Origin: Burkholderia sp052045245
Lineage (GTDB): Bacteria; Pseudomonadota; Gammaproteobacteria; Burkholderiales; Burkholderiaceae
Assembly: GCF_052045245.1 (NCBI RefSeq)
Contig: NZ_JBQEON010000003.1
Coordinates: forward strand, 124,001 to 188,000
Direction of reading: 5' to 3'
Length of the DNA: 64,000 bases
Shown here piece after piece: positions 9,175-18,369 of this stretch (positions are counted from its first letter, which is position 1; every line of letters begins with the position of its first letter). The position numbers were made by a program, and so were the translations under genes. Under the pieces are notes generated by a model, which made no database searches, was not told where the DNA came from, and saw only the letters and a program-made list of their open reading frames with translations.

Positions 9175-9849
9175 ATGCGTGTGCTGCTCGTCGAAGACAA
9201 TCCGAACCTGGCGCAGTCGTTGAACGACGCGCTGAGCGCCGCGCGTTTCGCGGTCGATCACATGGCGGACGGGGAGGCGGCGGATCACGTGCTGCGTACG
9301 CAGGACTACGCGCTGGTGATCCTCGATCTCGGGCTGCCGAAGCTCGACGGGCTCGAGGTGCTGCGGCGGCTGCGCGCGCGCCGCAATCCGGTGCCGGTGC
9401 TGATCCTCACCGCGCACGGCTCGGTCGAGGACCGCGTGAAGGGGCTCGATCTCGGGGCCGACGATTACCTCGCGAAACCATTCGAGCTGACCGAGCTGGA
9501 GGCGCGCGCCCGCGCGCTGATCCGGCGCAGCCTGGGCCACGAGCATTCGCGGGTCGAAAGCGGGCCGCTGTCGTACGACAGCGTCGATCGCAGCTTCCGC
9601 CTCGCCGGCGAACCGCTGCCGCTCACGCCGCGCGAGCGCTCGGTGCTGGAGGTGCTGATCCTGCGCAACGGCCGCGCGATCAACAAGGAGACGCTGTCGG
9701 AGAAGATCTTCGGGCTCGATGAATCGGTCAACGCGGATGCGATCGAGATCTACGTGTACCGGTTGCGCAAGAAGCTGGAGAACACCGGTGTCGCGATCGT
9801 CACGCTGCGCGGGCTCGGCTACCTGCTCGAAGCGAAGGTGCAAGCATGA
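9175..9849 (+). CDS. OmpR/TctD-family response regulator
   Basis: DNA-binding response regulator of 224 residues. The receiver domain (1-~115) has the acidic pair ED at 7-8, the phosphoacceptor Asp51 in VILDLGLPKLDG, and Lys in DYLAKPF. A winged-helix output domain (~125-220) contains LTPRERSVLEVLI and VYRLRKKLE. The start at 9175 (MRVLLVEDNP) is preferred over an in-frame start 27 bp upstream because it begins directly at the first receiver strand. It resembles TctD regulators and is divergent from an ABC importer, which suggests control of uptake of a carboxylate or phosphorylated solute. Confidence 0.92.
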   Translation: MRVLLVEDNPNLAQSLNDALSAARFAVDHMADGEAADHVLRTQDYALVILDLGLPKLDGLEVLRRLRARRNPVPVLILTAHGSVEDRVKGLDLGADDYLAKPFELTELEARARALIRRSLGHEHSRVESGPLSYDSVDRSFRLAGEPLPLTPRERSVLEVLILRNGRAINKETLSEKIFGLDESVNADAIEIYVYRLRKKLENTGVAIVTLRGLGYLLEAKVQA

Positions 9850-9979
9850 ACGGTTGCCGTGCTCGCTTGCGTTGCATCGGGCTGCCGGATGCGCCGAAGC
9901 GCGACGCCGGATCGCGACTGTGGCTGCCGCCCGACCGGGCGCATGCGCTCCTGGGGACGTCCCGTCGGGAGCGGGACGC

Positions 9980-11380
9980 ATGGTGATCCGCCACCCGAAC
10001 CTGCGCACGCAGGTCGCGTTATGGCTGCTGCTGCCGCTGCTCGGGTTGCTCGCGCTCGATTCCTGGCTCACGTATCAGCGTGCGATGAGCGCCGCGCACG
10101 TCGCGTTCGACCGCACGTTGTCGTCGTCGCTGAAGTCGATCCGCGAAGGCGTGCGGCTCAACGAGGGCGAGATCGAGGTCGATCTGCCGTATCTCGCGCT
10201 CGAGATGTTCGAGTCGGGCGACGGCGGCAAGATCTACTACCTGATCCGCGAGGACAACGGCCACACGATCACCGGCTATCCGGACCTGCCGCTGCCGCCG
10301 GGCGATGGCGCGCTGTTCACCACGCGCTACTACGACGTCGTCTATCGCGGCGAGCGGTTGCGCATGGGCGCGCTGCGCGTGCCGGTGCACGACGTGCCGA
10401 CCGCGCAGACGCGCATCGTATGGGTGATGGTCGGCGAGACGATCGAGGCGCGCCAGGCGCTCGCGCGCGAGATCCTGATGGGGTCGCTGCTGCAGGAGGG
10501 GCTGCTCGTCGTGCTCGCGCTCGGGATCGTGTGGCTCGGCGTCGGGCGCGGGCTGCGGCCGCTGAACCGGCTGTCGGCGACGGTCGCCGCGCGCAGCGAC
10601 GGCGATCCGACGCCGCTCGACACCGGCGGCATGCCGAGCGAGCTCGCGCCGCTCGTCGAGTCGATCAACCAGTACATCGGCCGCACACAGCGGATGCAGG
10701 TCGCGCGGCGGCGCTTCTTCGCGGATGCCGCGCATCAGTTGAAGACGCCGCTCGCGGCCGTGCAGGCCGGCGTCGAACTGGCGTTGCGGCCGGACGAGCA
10801 GCCGCGCGTGAACGTGCATCTGCGGCGCGTGAACGGCGCGGTGCGGCAGGCCGCGAAGATCGTCCAGCAGCTGCTGTCGCTGTCCCGGCTCGATTCGGAC
10901 AGCGGTCAGGCGGTCGCGCATCAGCCGGTCGCGCTGCACCGGCTCGCGCGCAGCGTGACGCTCGACTGGTCGCCGGTGGCGCGCTCGCGCGACATCGACC
11001 TCGGTTTCGAGCACGAGGCCGATGTCGACGTGCTCGGGCAGCAGGACCTGCTCGGCGAAATGATCGGCAACCTGATCGACAACGCGATCCGCTATGCGGG
11101 CGACCGCGCGGTGATGACGGTGCGCGTGTCGCGCGACGGCGAACTGGCACGGCTGGACGTGATCGACAACGGGCCGGGTATTCCGGCCGGCGAGCGCGAT
11201 GCGGTGTTCGAACGCTTCCATCGCGGCAGCAAGACGCAGACGGTGGAAGGCACCGGGCTCGGGCTGTCGATCGTGCGGGAGATCGCGCGCGTGCATCAGG
11301 GCAGCGTGACGCTGGCCGATGCGGCGGGGGGCGGGTTGATCGTGACGGTGACGCTGCCGGCAGTGTGTGCGGGCGGATAG
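9980..11380 (+). CDS. TctE-like sensor histidine kinase
   Basis: Membrane sensor kinase, 466 residues, partner of the upstream response regulator. It has an N-terminal hydrophobic segment (QVALWLLLPLLGLLALDSWL), a periplasmic sensor of about 130 residues resembling the 2CSK_N domain, a second membrane segment (LLVVLALGIVWLGVG), HAMP, the phosphoacceptor His near residue 252 in ADAAHQLKTPLA, and an ATPase domain with N box (GNLIDNAIRYA), DNGPGIP and GTGLGLSIV. The start follows GGGAGCGGG; it is separated from the regulator by 130 bp and its exact N-terminus is uncertain. Confidence 0.9.
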   Translation: MVIRHPNLRTQVALWLLLPLLGLLALDSWLTYQRAMSAAHVAFDRTLSSSLKSIREGVRLNEGEIEVDLPYLALEMFESGDGGKIYYLIREDNGHTITGYPDLPLPPGDGALFTTRYYDVVYRGERLRMGALRVPVHDVPTAQTRIVWVMVGETIEARQALAREILMGSLLQEGLLVVLALGIVWLGVGRGLRPLNRLSATVAARSDGDPTPLDTGGMPSELAPLVESINQYIGRTQRMQVARRRFFADAAHQLKTPLAAVQAGVELALRPDEQPRVNVHLRRVNGAVRQAAKIVQQLLSLSRLDSDSGQAVAHQPVALHRLARSVTLDWSPVARSRDIDLGFEHEADVDVLGQQDLLGEMIGNLIDNAIRYAGDRAVMTVRVSRDGELARLDVIDNGPGIPAGERDAVFERFHRGSKTQTVEGTGLGLSIVREIARVHQGSVTLADAAGGGLIVTVTLPAVCAGG

Positions 11381-12046
11381 GAATCTACTTAAATATATCG
11401 CCTTGCCGTGCGATCCGGCGGCTTCGTGTTGGGGGGCCGGAGTGCAGGTTCTTCGGTGATTAATCATGAGTTGAAACAGTGATTGAGATTATATAAAAAG
11501 CGACTTTATTCAGATATTCTCGAACGCCGAATCGACGGCGGAGCTATTGCAGCGCTTCCGGCCACGCCTCTTCCCATACCCGTGAGGCAAGTGGTGGCGT
11601 TGATGTTTACATTTGTTGACGTTTTCGTTTCTAATTCATTACAAAAATAAACTCATTGTTTGTGCGATTCGCTATCATGTTGTCGAAGAATCATTTCGAC
11701 ATCGAGATTAATGATGAGAACCTTTTCAACTGAGCGGGTCGTCGCGTCGGCAAGCGGGCGGCCGGACCGCGAGGGCATGCGGCACATGCGTCCTATACCG
11801 ACCGGCATCGACTGACGGCGCCTGAGCGGTCGTCCGATTCGATTGTGCTGCGCTCGACGGCGCGGGCTTGCCGCCCGCGTCTGCGACTCATTTTTCCTAC
11901 AGCCAGCCAGCCGGCCTTCCGAACCGATGACGCGACGGCAGCACGCGAATGCCCGCGCGCCCGGCCGGCGCGTTTGAGCCTGTTCGGCAAGCAATCCGAG
12001 ATTGCCAGCCAAACCGTCGTTGGCAAGCAAAAAACAAGGGGCAAGA
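11381..12046. other. AT-richer intergenic region without a convincing gene
   Basis: About 666 bp between the sensor kinase and the first LysR gene. The stretch 11385-11740 is clearly more AT-rich than its surroundings, with several A/T runs near 11487 and 11640-11655. Open frames here are short, Arg/Ser-rich and lack ribosome sites. It probably holds the kinase terminator region and the LysR promoter. It may mark the edge of an acquired segment. Confidence 0.5.
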
Positions 12047-12925
12047 ATGGATTTGCAGGCATTGAAGATATTCAAGGCCGTTGCAGACGAGGGGGGAATC
12101 GCCCGCGCGGCTAGCGTGCTGAACTGTGTGCAATCCAATGTCTCGACGCGGTTGCGGCAGTTCGAGGCGCGGTTGGGCGTTCCGCTCTTCTACCGTGTCA
12201 ATGGACGCCTCGTCATCACGAACGAAGGGTCGCAATTGCTCGGCTATGCAGAGCGGATGTTGCAACTGGCGGACGAGGCGCGCTCGATCGTCAGAGGCGG
12301 CGGCGAACCCGTCGGCAACCTTCGGATCGGCGCGACCGAGGCGACCACCGCCGCGCGCCTGCCGCGCATGCTGGCCGACTTCCATCAACGCTATCCGAAG
12401 GTCGACATGGCGATCGAAACCGGCTCGGTCGAACAGATCATGCATGGCGTGATCGGCTATCGCCTCGACATCGCACTCGTGCCTGCGCCGGTAGTGTCCG
12501 ACGAACTGGCCGAGGAGGTGGCGTTCGATGAAGAACTGCTGCTGATCACCGATCACAGTCATCCGGCAGTCACGTCGGCCGAGGATCTCCGTGACTGCTG
12601 CTTCCTCGCATTTCGTTCGGACGGTACGCATCGCGCGCGCTTCGAGAGTTGGCTGGAGGGCGCAGGGCTCAAGCCGCGGATCGTGCTGGAATTCGGCGCG
12701 CTCGAGGTCATCATCGCATGCGTTGGCGCGGGCATGGGCGTATCGCTGATGCCGCAGTCGCTGATCGAGCGGCGCGACCTGGCGAACGTCATCAAGTGCC
12801 ATGCCGTTGTGCCGGATGTCGCGAGAAATCAGGTGCGTTTCGTTTGGCGCAAGGACATCGCCCAGCACAGTGCGCGGGACGCCTTCATCCGCAGCTTCAA
12901 GGGGCACGGGCTCCGGGCGTCGTAG
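12047..12925 (+). CDS. LysR-family regulator, copy 1
   Basis: LysR-type transcriptional regulator, 292 residues. The N-terminal winged helix-turn-helix reads MDLQALKIFKAVADEGGIARAA and QSNVSTRLRQFEARLG; the rest is a periplasmic-binding-like effector domain. The start at 12047 is chosen over an in-frame start 45 bp upstream because LysR proteins begin at this Met. It is a close paralogue of the next gene: both share MDLxALxIFKAVxDEGGxARAA and CVQSNVSTR. The pair lies beside a divergent seven-gene operon that one or both may control. Confidence 0.92.
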   Translation: MDLQALKIFKAVADEGGIARAASVLNCVQSNVSTRLRQFEARLGVPLFYRVNGRLVITNEGSQLLGYAERMLQLADEARSIVRGGGEPVGNLRIGATEATTAARLPRMLADFHQRYPKVDMAIETGSVEQIMHGVIGYRLDIALVPAPVVSDELAEEVAFDEELLLITDHSHPAVTSAEDLRDCCFLAFRSDGTHRARFESWLEGAGLKPRIVLEFGALEVIIACVGAGMGVSLMPQSLIERRDLANVIKCHAVVPDVARNQVRFVWRKDIAQHSARDAFIRSFKGHGLRAS

Positions 12926-12963
12926 TGTGCGCCGGGCGGGGGGCCGCCGGGCGTTGTGGGTGC

Positions 12964-13848
12964 CTAGGCGTCGACGTGTGAGTCGGTCCGGGCGAGGAAG
13001 CTTTCTGCGAGCGCATGGTGATCGGCACGATGCCGACTGTTGGCACGCCAGATCATCATTGTCCTGGTGAAGGCGTATTTTTCCGGCAGGGGGTGGCACT
13101 GGATTTGATCGGTGAAGCCGAGATTCTCGACGACTGCGACCGGCATGATCGCTGCGCCAAGCCCTGCCGCGACGCAGCCGACGATTACCTCGGACGTGTC
13201 GAACTCGAGTGTGCGCGGCAGTGGCATACCAGCTTCCGCCATCCAGCGCTGCAGCCTGCTTCGATACGCGCATCCTTCGCGAAACCCAATAATCTTCGTA
13301 TTCGCCAAGTCATTCGCAGAACGAATTGACGGATGGTCGAGATCGGTCAGTAGCACGAGTTCCTCCGCGTCGAGTTCGATCTGCCGGAGTTCGTCATCGG
13401 GATGCTGACCGGCGACGAAGCCGACGTCGAGCTCCTGCCGGAGGACGTCACGCACGATGCTGTCGGACGTCGCGACGTTGACGCGTAATTGCACTGTGGG
13501 GTACTTGCGGTGAAATTCCGTCAGCGCGTGCGGCAACTGCAGAGTGGCAGTCGTCGCGATCGCACCGATTCGCAACTCCGTGCATAGCGTCCCGCTTCCC
13601 TTCATCACCTTCCGCGCCTCGTCGGCAAGTTCTAGCAGGCGGACCGCATAGCCATGCAGCACGACACCGCGAGACGTCACCGTCAGTCGCTTGCCGGTAC
13701 GTTCGAACAGGCGCGTGCCGAGCATGTCCTCCAGTTGCCTGATTCGCGTCGACACATTCGACTGCACACAGTGTAAGCGTTCGGCGGCGCGCGCGACGCC
13801 TCCCTCGTCGACCACCGCCTTGAAAATCTGCAATGCCCTCAGATCCAT
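12964..13848 (-). CDS. LysR-family regulator, copy 2
   Basis: LysR-type regulator of 294 residues, HTH at residues ~1-60 (CVQSNVSTRIRQLEDMLGTRLFERTGKRLTVT), then a substrate-binding-like domain. It is convergent with copy 1 (38 bp between stops) and divergent from the operon starting at 14246, with a 397-bp AT-rich region between. That arrangement is typical for LysR control of the divergent operon. The ligand cannot be read from the sequence. Confidence 0.92.
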   Translation of the reverse strand: MDLRALQIFKAVVDEGGVARAAERLHCVQSNVSTRIRQLEDMLGTRLFERTGKRLTVTSRGVVLHGYAVRLLELADEARKVMKGSGTLCTELRIGAIATTATLQLPHALTEFHRKYPTVQLRVNVATSDSIVRDVLRQELDVGFVAGQHPDDELRQIELDAEELVLLTDLDHPSIRSANDLANTKIIGFREGCAYRSRLQRWMAEAGMPLPRTLEFDTSEVIVGCVAAGLGAAIMPVAVVENLGFTDQIQCHPLPEKYAFTRTMMIWRANSRHRADHHALAESFLARTDSHVDA

Positions 13849-14245
13849 TCCTTCCGTCCCCGCAGTCAGCCCGCGTCATTCGTTGATCGATTTGAAATTC
13901 GGTGAATAAAGAGAATTTCTATTTGCATTGGTAGTTTCATTTATTTCAAATTGTCGGGAAACTGTTTCTTGGAAAGAGAATTGGATATAAAAAATATAAA
14001 TTATCCTGCCTGATCGAGTGTTAATAGAATTTGCCGGGTGCTTGATGTCGAGGGTGGCTTTGCCCGATTCGATGCCAGTCGCGCGTTAATTGAAGACACT
14101 TGATCCCTGTGGCAATGGTCTGGCCTAGAGGCCGTCGGTCAATACAAGGTCGGCGTCGCCGATAAGCCGGCGCCAGGGGGTGATTTTGCTCTTCGATTAT
14201 TGGGTGCGATTTTGATGTGGTTTATTAAATAATTGGAAAATCAAT
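13849..14245. promoter_or_regulatory. AT-rich divergent promoter region with inverted repeats
   Basis: This 397-bp region between LysR copy 2 and the seven-gene operon is much more AT-rich than flanking DNA. It holds GAAATTC (13894-13900) and GAATTTC (13913-13919), an inverted pair with a 12-bp spacer close to the LysR interrupted-dyad format, and a second pair ATTTGAAAT (13890-13898) / ATTTCAAAT (13943-13951). These are candidate operators; no experimental inference is possible from sequence alone. Confidence 0.45.
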
Positions 14246-16102
14246 ATGAATAGAATTAATGTCGTCATTGTCGGCATGGGCCAGCGCGGATTGACGCTTC
14301 TTGAGCGATTGCACGCCGTGCTTTCGGAACGCGATCTGGATGTCGGTATCGATCTGCATTTGATCGACCCGTCCACGCCGGGGCAGGGTATTCACGAATG
14401 GAGTCAGCCCGAGCATTTGCTGGTGAATACCATCGCAGCGCAGATCACGATGTACTGCGACGATTCGGTCACAGATTCCGGCCCGGTGCTGCCCGGACCG
14501 TCCTTCCTCGAATGGGCGCTCGAACGCGGTTACAGGAAGCTGGACGGCCGCTATCTCGTGTCGGACGAGGGCGAATTGGTCGACGAGAATACCTACCTGC
14601 CGCGCGCGGTGCTGGGCGAATACCTGACGTGGGTATACGACCGGCTGATCGACAGCCTGCCGGATTACGTGAACGTAATCAATCACCGTCGCAACGTGGT
14701 GGACATCGTGCCGATCGATTCGCACCGGATCGAAGTGCACCTGGACGGCGGCTTTAGGATCGACGCGAACTACGTATTCCTGACGATGGGCCACAGCCTC
14801 GGCGGCACGGACGCATTCGATCGGAAGTTCGAGAACTGGGCAGCGCATGGCAAGGCGGGCAACAGCCACCTGGCTTACTTCAAGTCGCCTTATCCGATCA
14901 ATTCGATCAATTCGATCAGCCCGCAGGCGCGCGTGGCGATCTGCGGCACGGGCCTGACGGCGGCGGACGCGATTTCGGCATTGACGATCGGGCTCGGTGG
15001 CCGGTTCGAGAAGGTATCGGCCGACCGCTATCGCTACATACGCTGCGAGCGCGAGCCGAAGATCACTGTGTTCTCGCGTCAGGGCCTGCCGGCGGGCGGC
15101 CGGGCTGTGAACCAGAAAGGCACCTATGGGCAGTACAAGGCGAAGTTCTTCACGCGCGATTTCGTCGACGCATGCCGCGTGAAGAACCGCCTCGAACGCG
15201 GCAACGAGCAGCTCGATTTCGACCGCGACCTGTGGCCAACGCTGAAGAAGGAAATGGCCTACGTGTACTCGAGTTCGTCGTCGGGCGTATGGGCCGATCC
15301 TGCGACCTATCAGGTCGGGCCGGAGGTCGACGCAGCGATCGATCTGCTGATGCTGCCGGCTGCGCATCTCGAGTTCGTTGACCAGGAAGCGTACCGGACG
15401 TACGTCCGCGGCCACCTGATCGAGGACATCGAGGACTGCTTCGCCGGCAACGTCGACAACCCGCGCAAGGCGGCAGCGGACATCCTGCGCGACATCCGCG
15501 ACAACATCCGGCACGCGGTCGACTACTGCAGGCTGACGCCGGAATCGCACCGTCGCTTCCTGTCGCACTGGTGTTCGATCAGCAACCGCATCGCGAGCGG
15601 GCCGCCCAAGGAGCGGAACATGGAAATGCTCGCGTTGATCGACGCGGGCGTACTGTCTTTCTTCGGTCCTAGGCCGGAGCTAGGCTACGACGAACAACAC
15701 CATTGCTTCACGCTGTCGACCGACCGCTTCGGCAAGCCGGTGCAGGAGGCGTTCGACGTGTTGATCCGCGCAAAGGTCGACCTGTTTGAACCCGAGGAAA
15801 GTCCGTCGCCGCTGGTCCGGAACATGCTCGCGTCCGGCGTCATCACGCCGTTTCGCAATGGCGAGTTCAAGCCGAGCGGCATCGAGATCACGCCGGGCGT
15901 CAATGTGATCAATCGCGCCGGCGATGTGATTCCGAATATGTGGGCACTCGGCTACGTGGTGGAGGGGGCGCATTTCTATACGTACGTGTTGCCGCGTCCG
16001 TTCTCGAATTCGCGCGGCCTGCAGGACGCGGGCCGAGCCTGCATGGCGATGGTGAACGATATCGCGGCGCGTTGTGAAGCCGAGCAGGTGCTCGACGCCT
16101 AG
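14246..16102 (+). CDS. FAD/NAD(P)-binding oxidoreductase of unknown substrate
   Basis: 618-residue soluble flavoprotein with an N-terminal dinucleotide motif VIVGMGQRG (residues ~7-15) and a second NAD(P)-type motif AICGTGLTAADAI near residue 231. The overall pattern recalls the FAD-NAD(P)-binding family PF13454, whose members often sit in biosynthetic clusters and include proteins of unknown reaction. The C-terminal third (about 430-618) has no motif I know. A GGAAAA precedes the ATG. It is the first gene of a seven-gene operon (24 bp to the next gene). It could be an N-hydroxylase-like monooxygenase or a dehydrogenase; I cannot choose. Confidence 0.8.
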   Translation: MNRINVVIVGMGQRGLTLLERLHAVLSERDLDVGIDLHLIDPSTPGQGIHEWSQPEHLLVNTIAAQITMYCDDSVTDSGPVLPGPSFLEWALERGYRKLDGRYLVSDEGELVDENTYLPRAVLGEYLTWVYDRLIDSLPDYVNVINHRRNVVDIVPIDSHRIEVHLDGGFRIDANYVFLTMGHSLGGTDAFDRKFENWAAHGKAGNSHLAYFKSPYPINSINSISPQARVAICGTGLTAADAISALTIGLGGRFEKVSADRYRYIRCEREPKITVFSRQGLPAGGRAVNQKGTYGQYKAKFFTRDFVDACRVKNRLERGNEQLDFDRDLWPTLKKEMAYVYSSSSSGVWADPATYQVGPEVDAAIDLLMLPAAHLEFVDQEAYRTYVRGHLIEDIEDCFAGNVDNPRKAAADILRDIRDNIRHAVDYCRLTPESHRRFLSHWCSISNRIASGPPKERNMEMLALIDAGVLSFFGPRPELGYDEQHHCFTLSTDRFGKPVQEAFDVLIRAKVDLFEPEESPSPLVRNMLASGVITPFRNGEFKPSGIEITPGVNVINRAGDVIPNMWALGYVVEGAHFYTYVLPRPFSNSRGLQDAGRACMAMVNDIAARCEAEQVLDA

Positions 16103-16126
16103 GCCGTATAACAGGAGACCGTAACC

Positions 16127-16951
16127 ATGAACCGACGTAACTTCAACAATGGGGCGCTCGGCCTCGCGCTAGGCGCGTTCGCGGCTCGGCAGGTCAATGC
16201 GCAGGACGCGTCGGCCACGGCACCGGCGCTATCGCCGCCGAAGGCCAAGACGTTCGTGCTCGTGCACGGCGCGTGGTACGGCGGCTGGTGCTGGAAGAAG
16301 GTCGCGGAGAAGCTGCGCGCGGCCGGGCATCACGTATCCACACCGACCTGCCCGGGTGTGGGTGAAGCAAAGCATTTGCTGTCGAAGGACATCACGCTCA
16401 CGACCCACATCACGAGCATCGTCAACCACATCGAGTACGAACGCCTGAGCGACGTGATTCTCGTCGGCAGTGGCTTCTCCGGGCTCATTATCAGCGGCGT
16501 GGCCGACCGGATTCCGCAGGCACTCAGGACGCTCGTCTATCTCGATGCGCTCGTCGTCCCGAACGGTGTATCCGCGTTCGACGCGCAACCGGCGGAGATT
16601 ACCCTCAAGCGGCTCGAGCAGGTGGCGCGGGAAGGCAACGGCATCGCGATTCCGCCGCCACCGCTCAGCACCTACGACATTGTCACGGAGGAAGACAAGG
16701 CGTGGGTCGGGTCGTTGCTAACGCCGCATCCGGTCGGGCCTTACCAGGAGACGTTCTACCTGAAGAACCCAATCGGCAACGGCGTGCCGCGCATCTATGT
16801 CGACTGCGTGGCCCATTCGTTTGCTCCTCTGGCGAAGCTCAAGAAGGACATCCGTATGCAACCGGGCTGGATCTGGCGCGAGCTGGACGCGCGGCACGAT
16901 CCGATGGTAACAGAGCCGCATCTGCTCAATGAATTTCTTCAGTCTATCTAG
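16127..16951 (+). CDS. Alpha/beta-hydrolase-fold protein with altered nucleophile elbow and Tat-like signal
   Basis: 274-residue protein of the plant-esterase-like alpha/beta-hydrolase family (FVLVHGAWYGGWCW is the oxyanion region). The N-terminus MNRRNFNNGALGLALGAFAARQVNAQ looks like a twin-arginine signal with cleavage after VNA, predicting a periplasmic location. The elbow that normally reads GHSxGG reads GSGFSG here, so the nucleophile position (residue 116) is Gly. The catalytic His region ARHDPMV (His257) is kept. It is therefore unlikely to be an ordinary serine esterase. AGGAGA precedes the ATG; it lies 24 bp after gene 1 and 19 bp before the membrane protein. Confidence 0.8.
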   Translation: MNRRNFNNGALGLALGAFAARQVNAQDASATAPALSPPKAKTFVLVHGAWYGGWCWKKVAEKLRAAGHHVSTPTCPGVGEAKHLLSKDITLTTHITSIVNHIEYERLSDVILVGSGFSGLIISGVADRIPQALRTLVYLDALVVPNGVSAFDAQPAEITLKRLEQVAREGNGIAIPPPPLSTYDIVTEEDKAWVGSLLTPHPVGPYQETFYLKNPIGNGVPRIYVDCVAHSFAPLAKLKKDIRMQPGWIWRELDARHDPMVTEPHLLNEFLQSI

Positions 16952-16970
16952 ATCGATAAGGAGAACAAAT

Positions 16971-18299
16971 ATGTTGAATGGATGGAAGAATGCGAGCGCG
17001 CTGATGTTGAGCTCGATGCTGCTGCTGGCGGCAACGGCATATTCGGAGGCGCTGCCCAAGCTGGCGTCGAGCGTCGGTGTGATCGTCTGCGTTCCCCTTG
17101 CGATCCTGTGCCTGTCGAAGGAGAGCCGCAAGAAACAGACGCTCTGGTACGCGGTGGGCATCTTCGTGATCTGCATGCCGCTGCTCGCCAATTCGGTCGA
17201 TGCGCCGCAGCTTCTGGCGGCGATGGGCCGGTTCTCGCCGGTGATGGCGCTGCTCGTTGGCGTGTCGTTGTTCAGGCACGGCCTGACGCGCTCGGGACTA
17301 GCCACGCTCGTCAGCCGCCGCTTGATCACACCGCCTGCCCGCGCGCAGAACTCGGTGAGGGTCGCTCTCGCGACGATGGCGCTCACGCTGTTCACGAGCC
17401 AGGGTGCGATCTCGATGATGGGCGCCGTCTGCGGGCCGCAGGTGAGGAACCGGCTCGGCATCGCGCAGATCACGATGCGTTCGCTGTGTGCGTCGATGTT
17501 CATTCTGCCGACGACGGTGGCATCGGCGTCGATCGCGGCGGCGATTCCACACCTGGATTCCGCCGCGGTGCTGATGCTCGGCCTGCCGCTCGCGCTGTTC
17601 GTCGTGGTGGGTGCGATGACGCCGCGTCTCGAAATAGACGACGGCCGCGGCAAGGCGCGCGAGGTCGACAAGCTCAAGCCGCTCGTGCTGGCAGCGATGG
17701 TGGCGTCGTTCGGCGTGATCTGCTACGTGATGACGAACAAGCTGACCTGGTCGTTTGCATTCGCGATGGTGTCCGGCTATGCGTTCGAGCTACTGGTGCT
17801 GTCCGGCAGCAAGGTGGGACCGGCGCTGGCGAAGGAAGTGCCGAAGAGCATCGACGGGGTCGCGCCTGAGCTGCTGCTGCTCGCGGCGTCGAGCTTGCTG
17901 ATCTTCACGATCCAGCACGTCGATCTCGCCGCATACCTGCCGCAGGCCCTGCGCGCGCCGCTCGGCAATCCGTATGCGGTCGGCGTGCTGCTGATCGTCG
18001 CGCTGCCCGCGATCACGATGCTGGGTGTGCACCCGATGATCCTGTTCGGCATCTTCTTCCCGCTGGTGGATGCAACCGCGCTCGGGCCGACGTACGTGCA
18101 GTACCTCGCGTGGACGTCGATGTTCGTGATGTCGAACCTGCTGTCGCCCGTGTCGATCTGCTCGATCCTCGCGGCCACCAGCCTGCAGATGTCGAGCCGC
18201 GAGACCAGCTACGTGTCGAACTGGCGCTTCTGCACGCTCGGCATGGCGATTGCCTATGTCTACCTGATCGCGCTGCTGGCGATGAGCCCGTACGGCTGA
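16971..18299 (+). CDS. Polytopic inner-membrane transporter-like protein
   Basis: 442 residues with roughly eleven or twelve hydrophobic segments (for example LMLSSMLLLAATA, WYAVGIFVICMPLLA, LLIVALPAITMLGVHPMILFGIFFPLV). There is a central break with a charged cytosolic loop (RLEIDDGRGKAREVDKLK). The helix layout and the repeated short Pro/Gly re-entrant-like segments recall ion-transporter superfamily permeases (CitM/DctM/ArsB type), but no family-specific motif is certain. AAGGAG sits ideally before the ATG at 16971. Within the operon it is the obvious candidate to import the substrate or export the product. Confidence 0.75.
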   Translation: MLNGWKNASALMLSSMLLLAATAYSEALPKLASSVGVIVCVPLAILCLSKESRKKQTLWYAVGIFVICMPLLANSVDAPQLLAAMGRFSPVMALLVGVSLFRHGLTRSGLATLVSRRLITPPARAQNSVRVALATMALTLFTSQGAISMMGAVCGPQVRNRLGIAQITMRSLCASMFILPTTVASASIAAAIPHLDSAAVLMLGLPLALFVVVGAMTPRLEIDDGRGKAREVDKLKPLVLAAMVASFGVICYVMTNKLTWSFAFAMVSGYAFELLVLSGSKVGPALAKEVPKSIDGVAPELLLLAASSLLIFTIQHVDLAAYLPQALRAPLGNPYAVGVLLIVALPAITMLGVHPMILFGIFFPLVDATALGPTYVQYLAWTSMFVMSNLLSPVSICSILAATSLQMSSRETSYVSNWRFCTLGMAIAYVYLIALLAMSPYG

Positions 18300-18369
18300 C
18301 GCCCGCGCGAGCGTTTCGGATGCCCGGTGTGCATCCATGACCATTACCGACCTTCCATCGGATACCACT

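Noticed and set aside
11653..12138. 161-codon minus-strand frame before LysR copy 1
   Set aside because: Overlaps the LysR start, has no motif and runs through intergenic AT-rich DNA.
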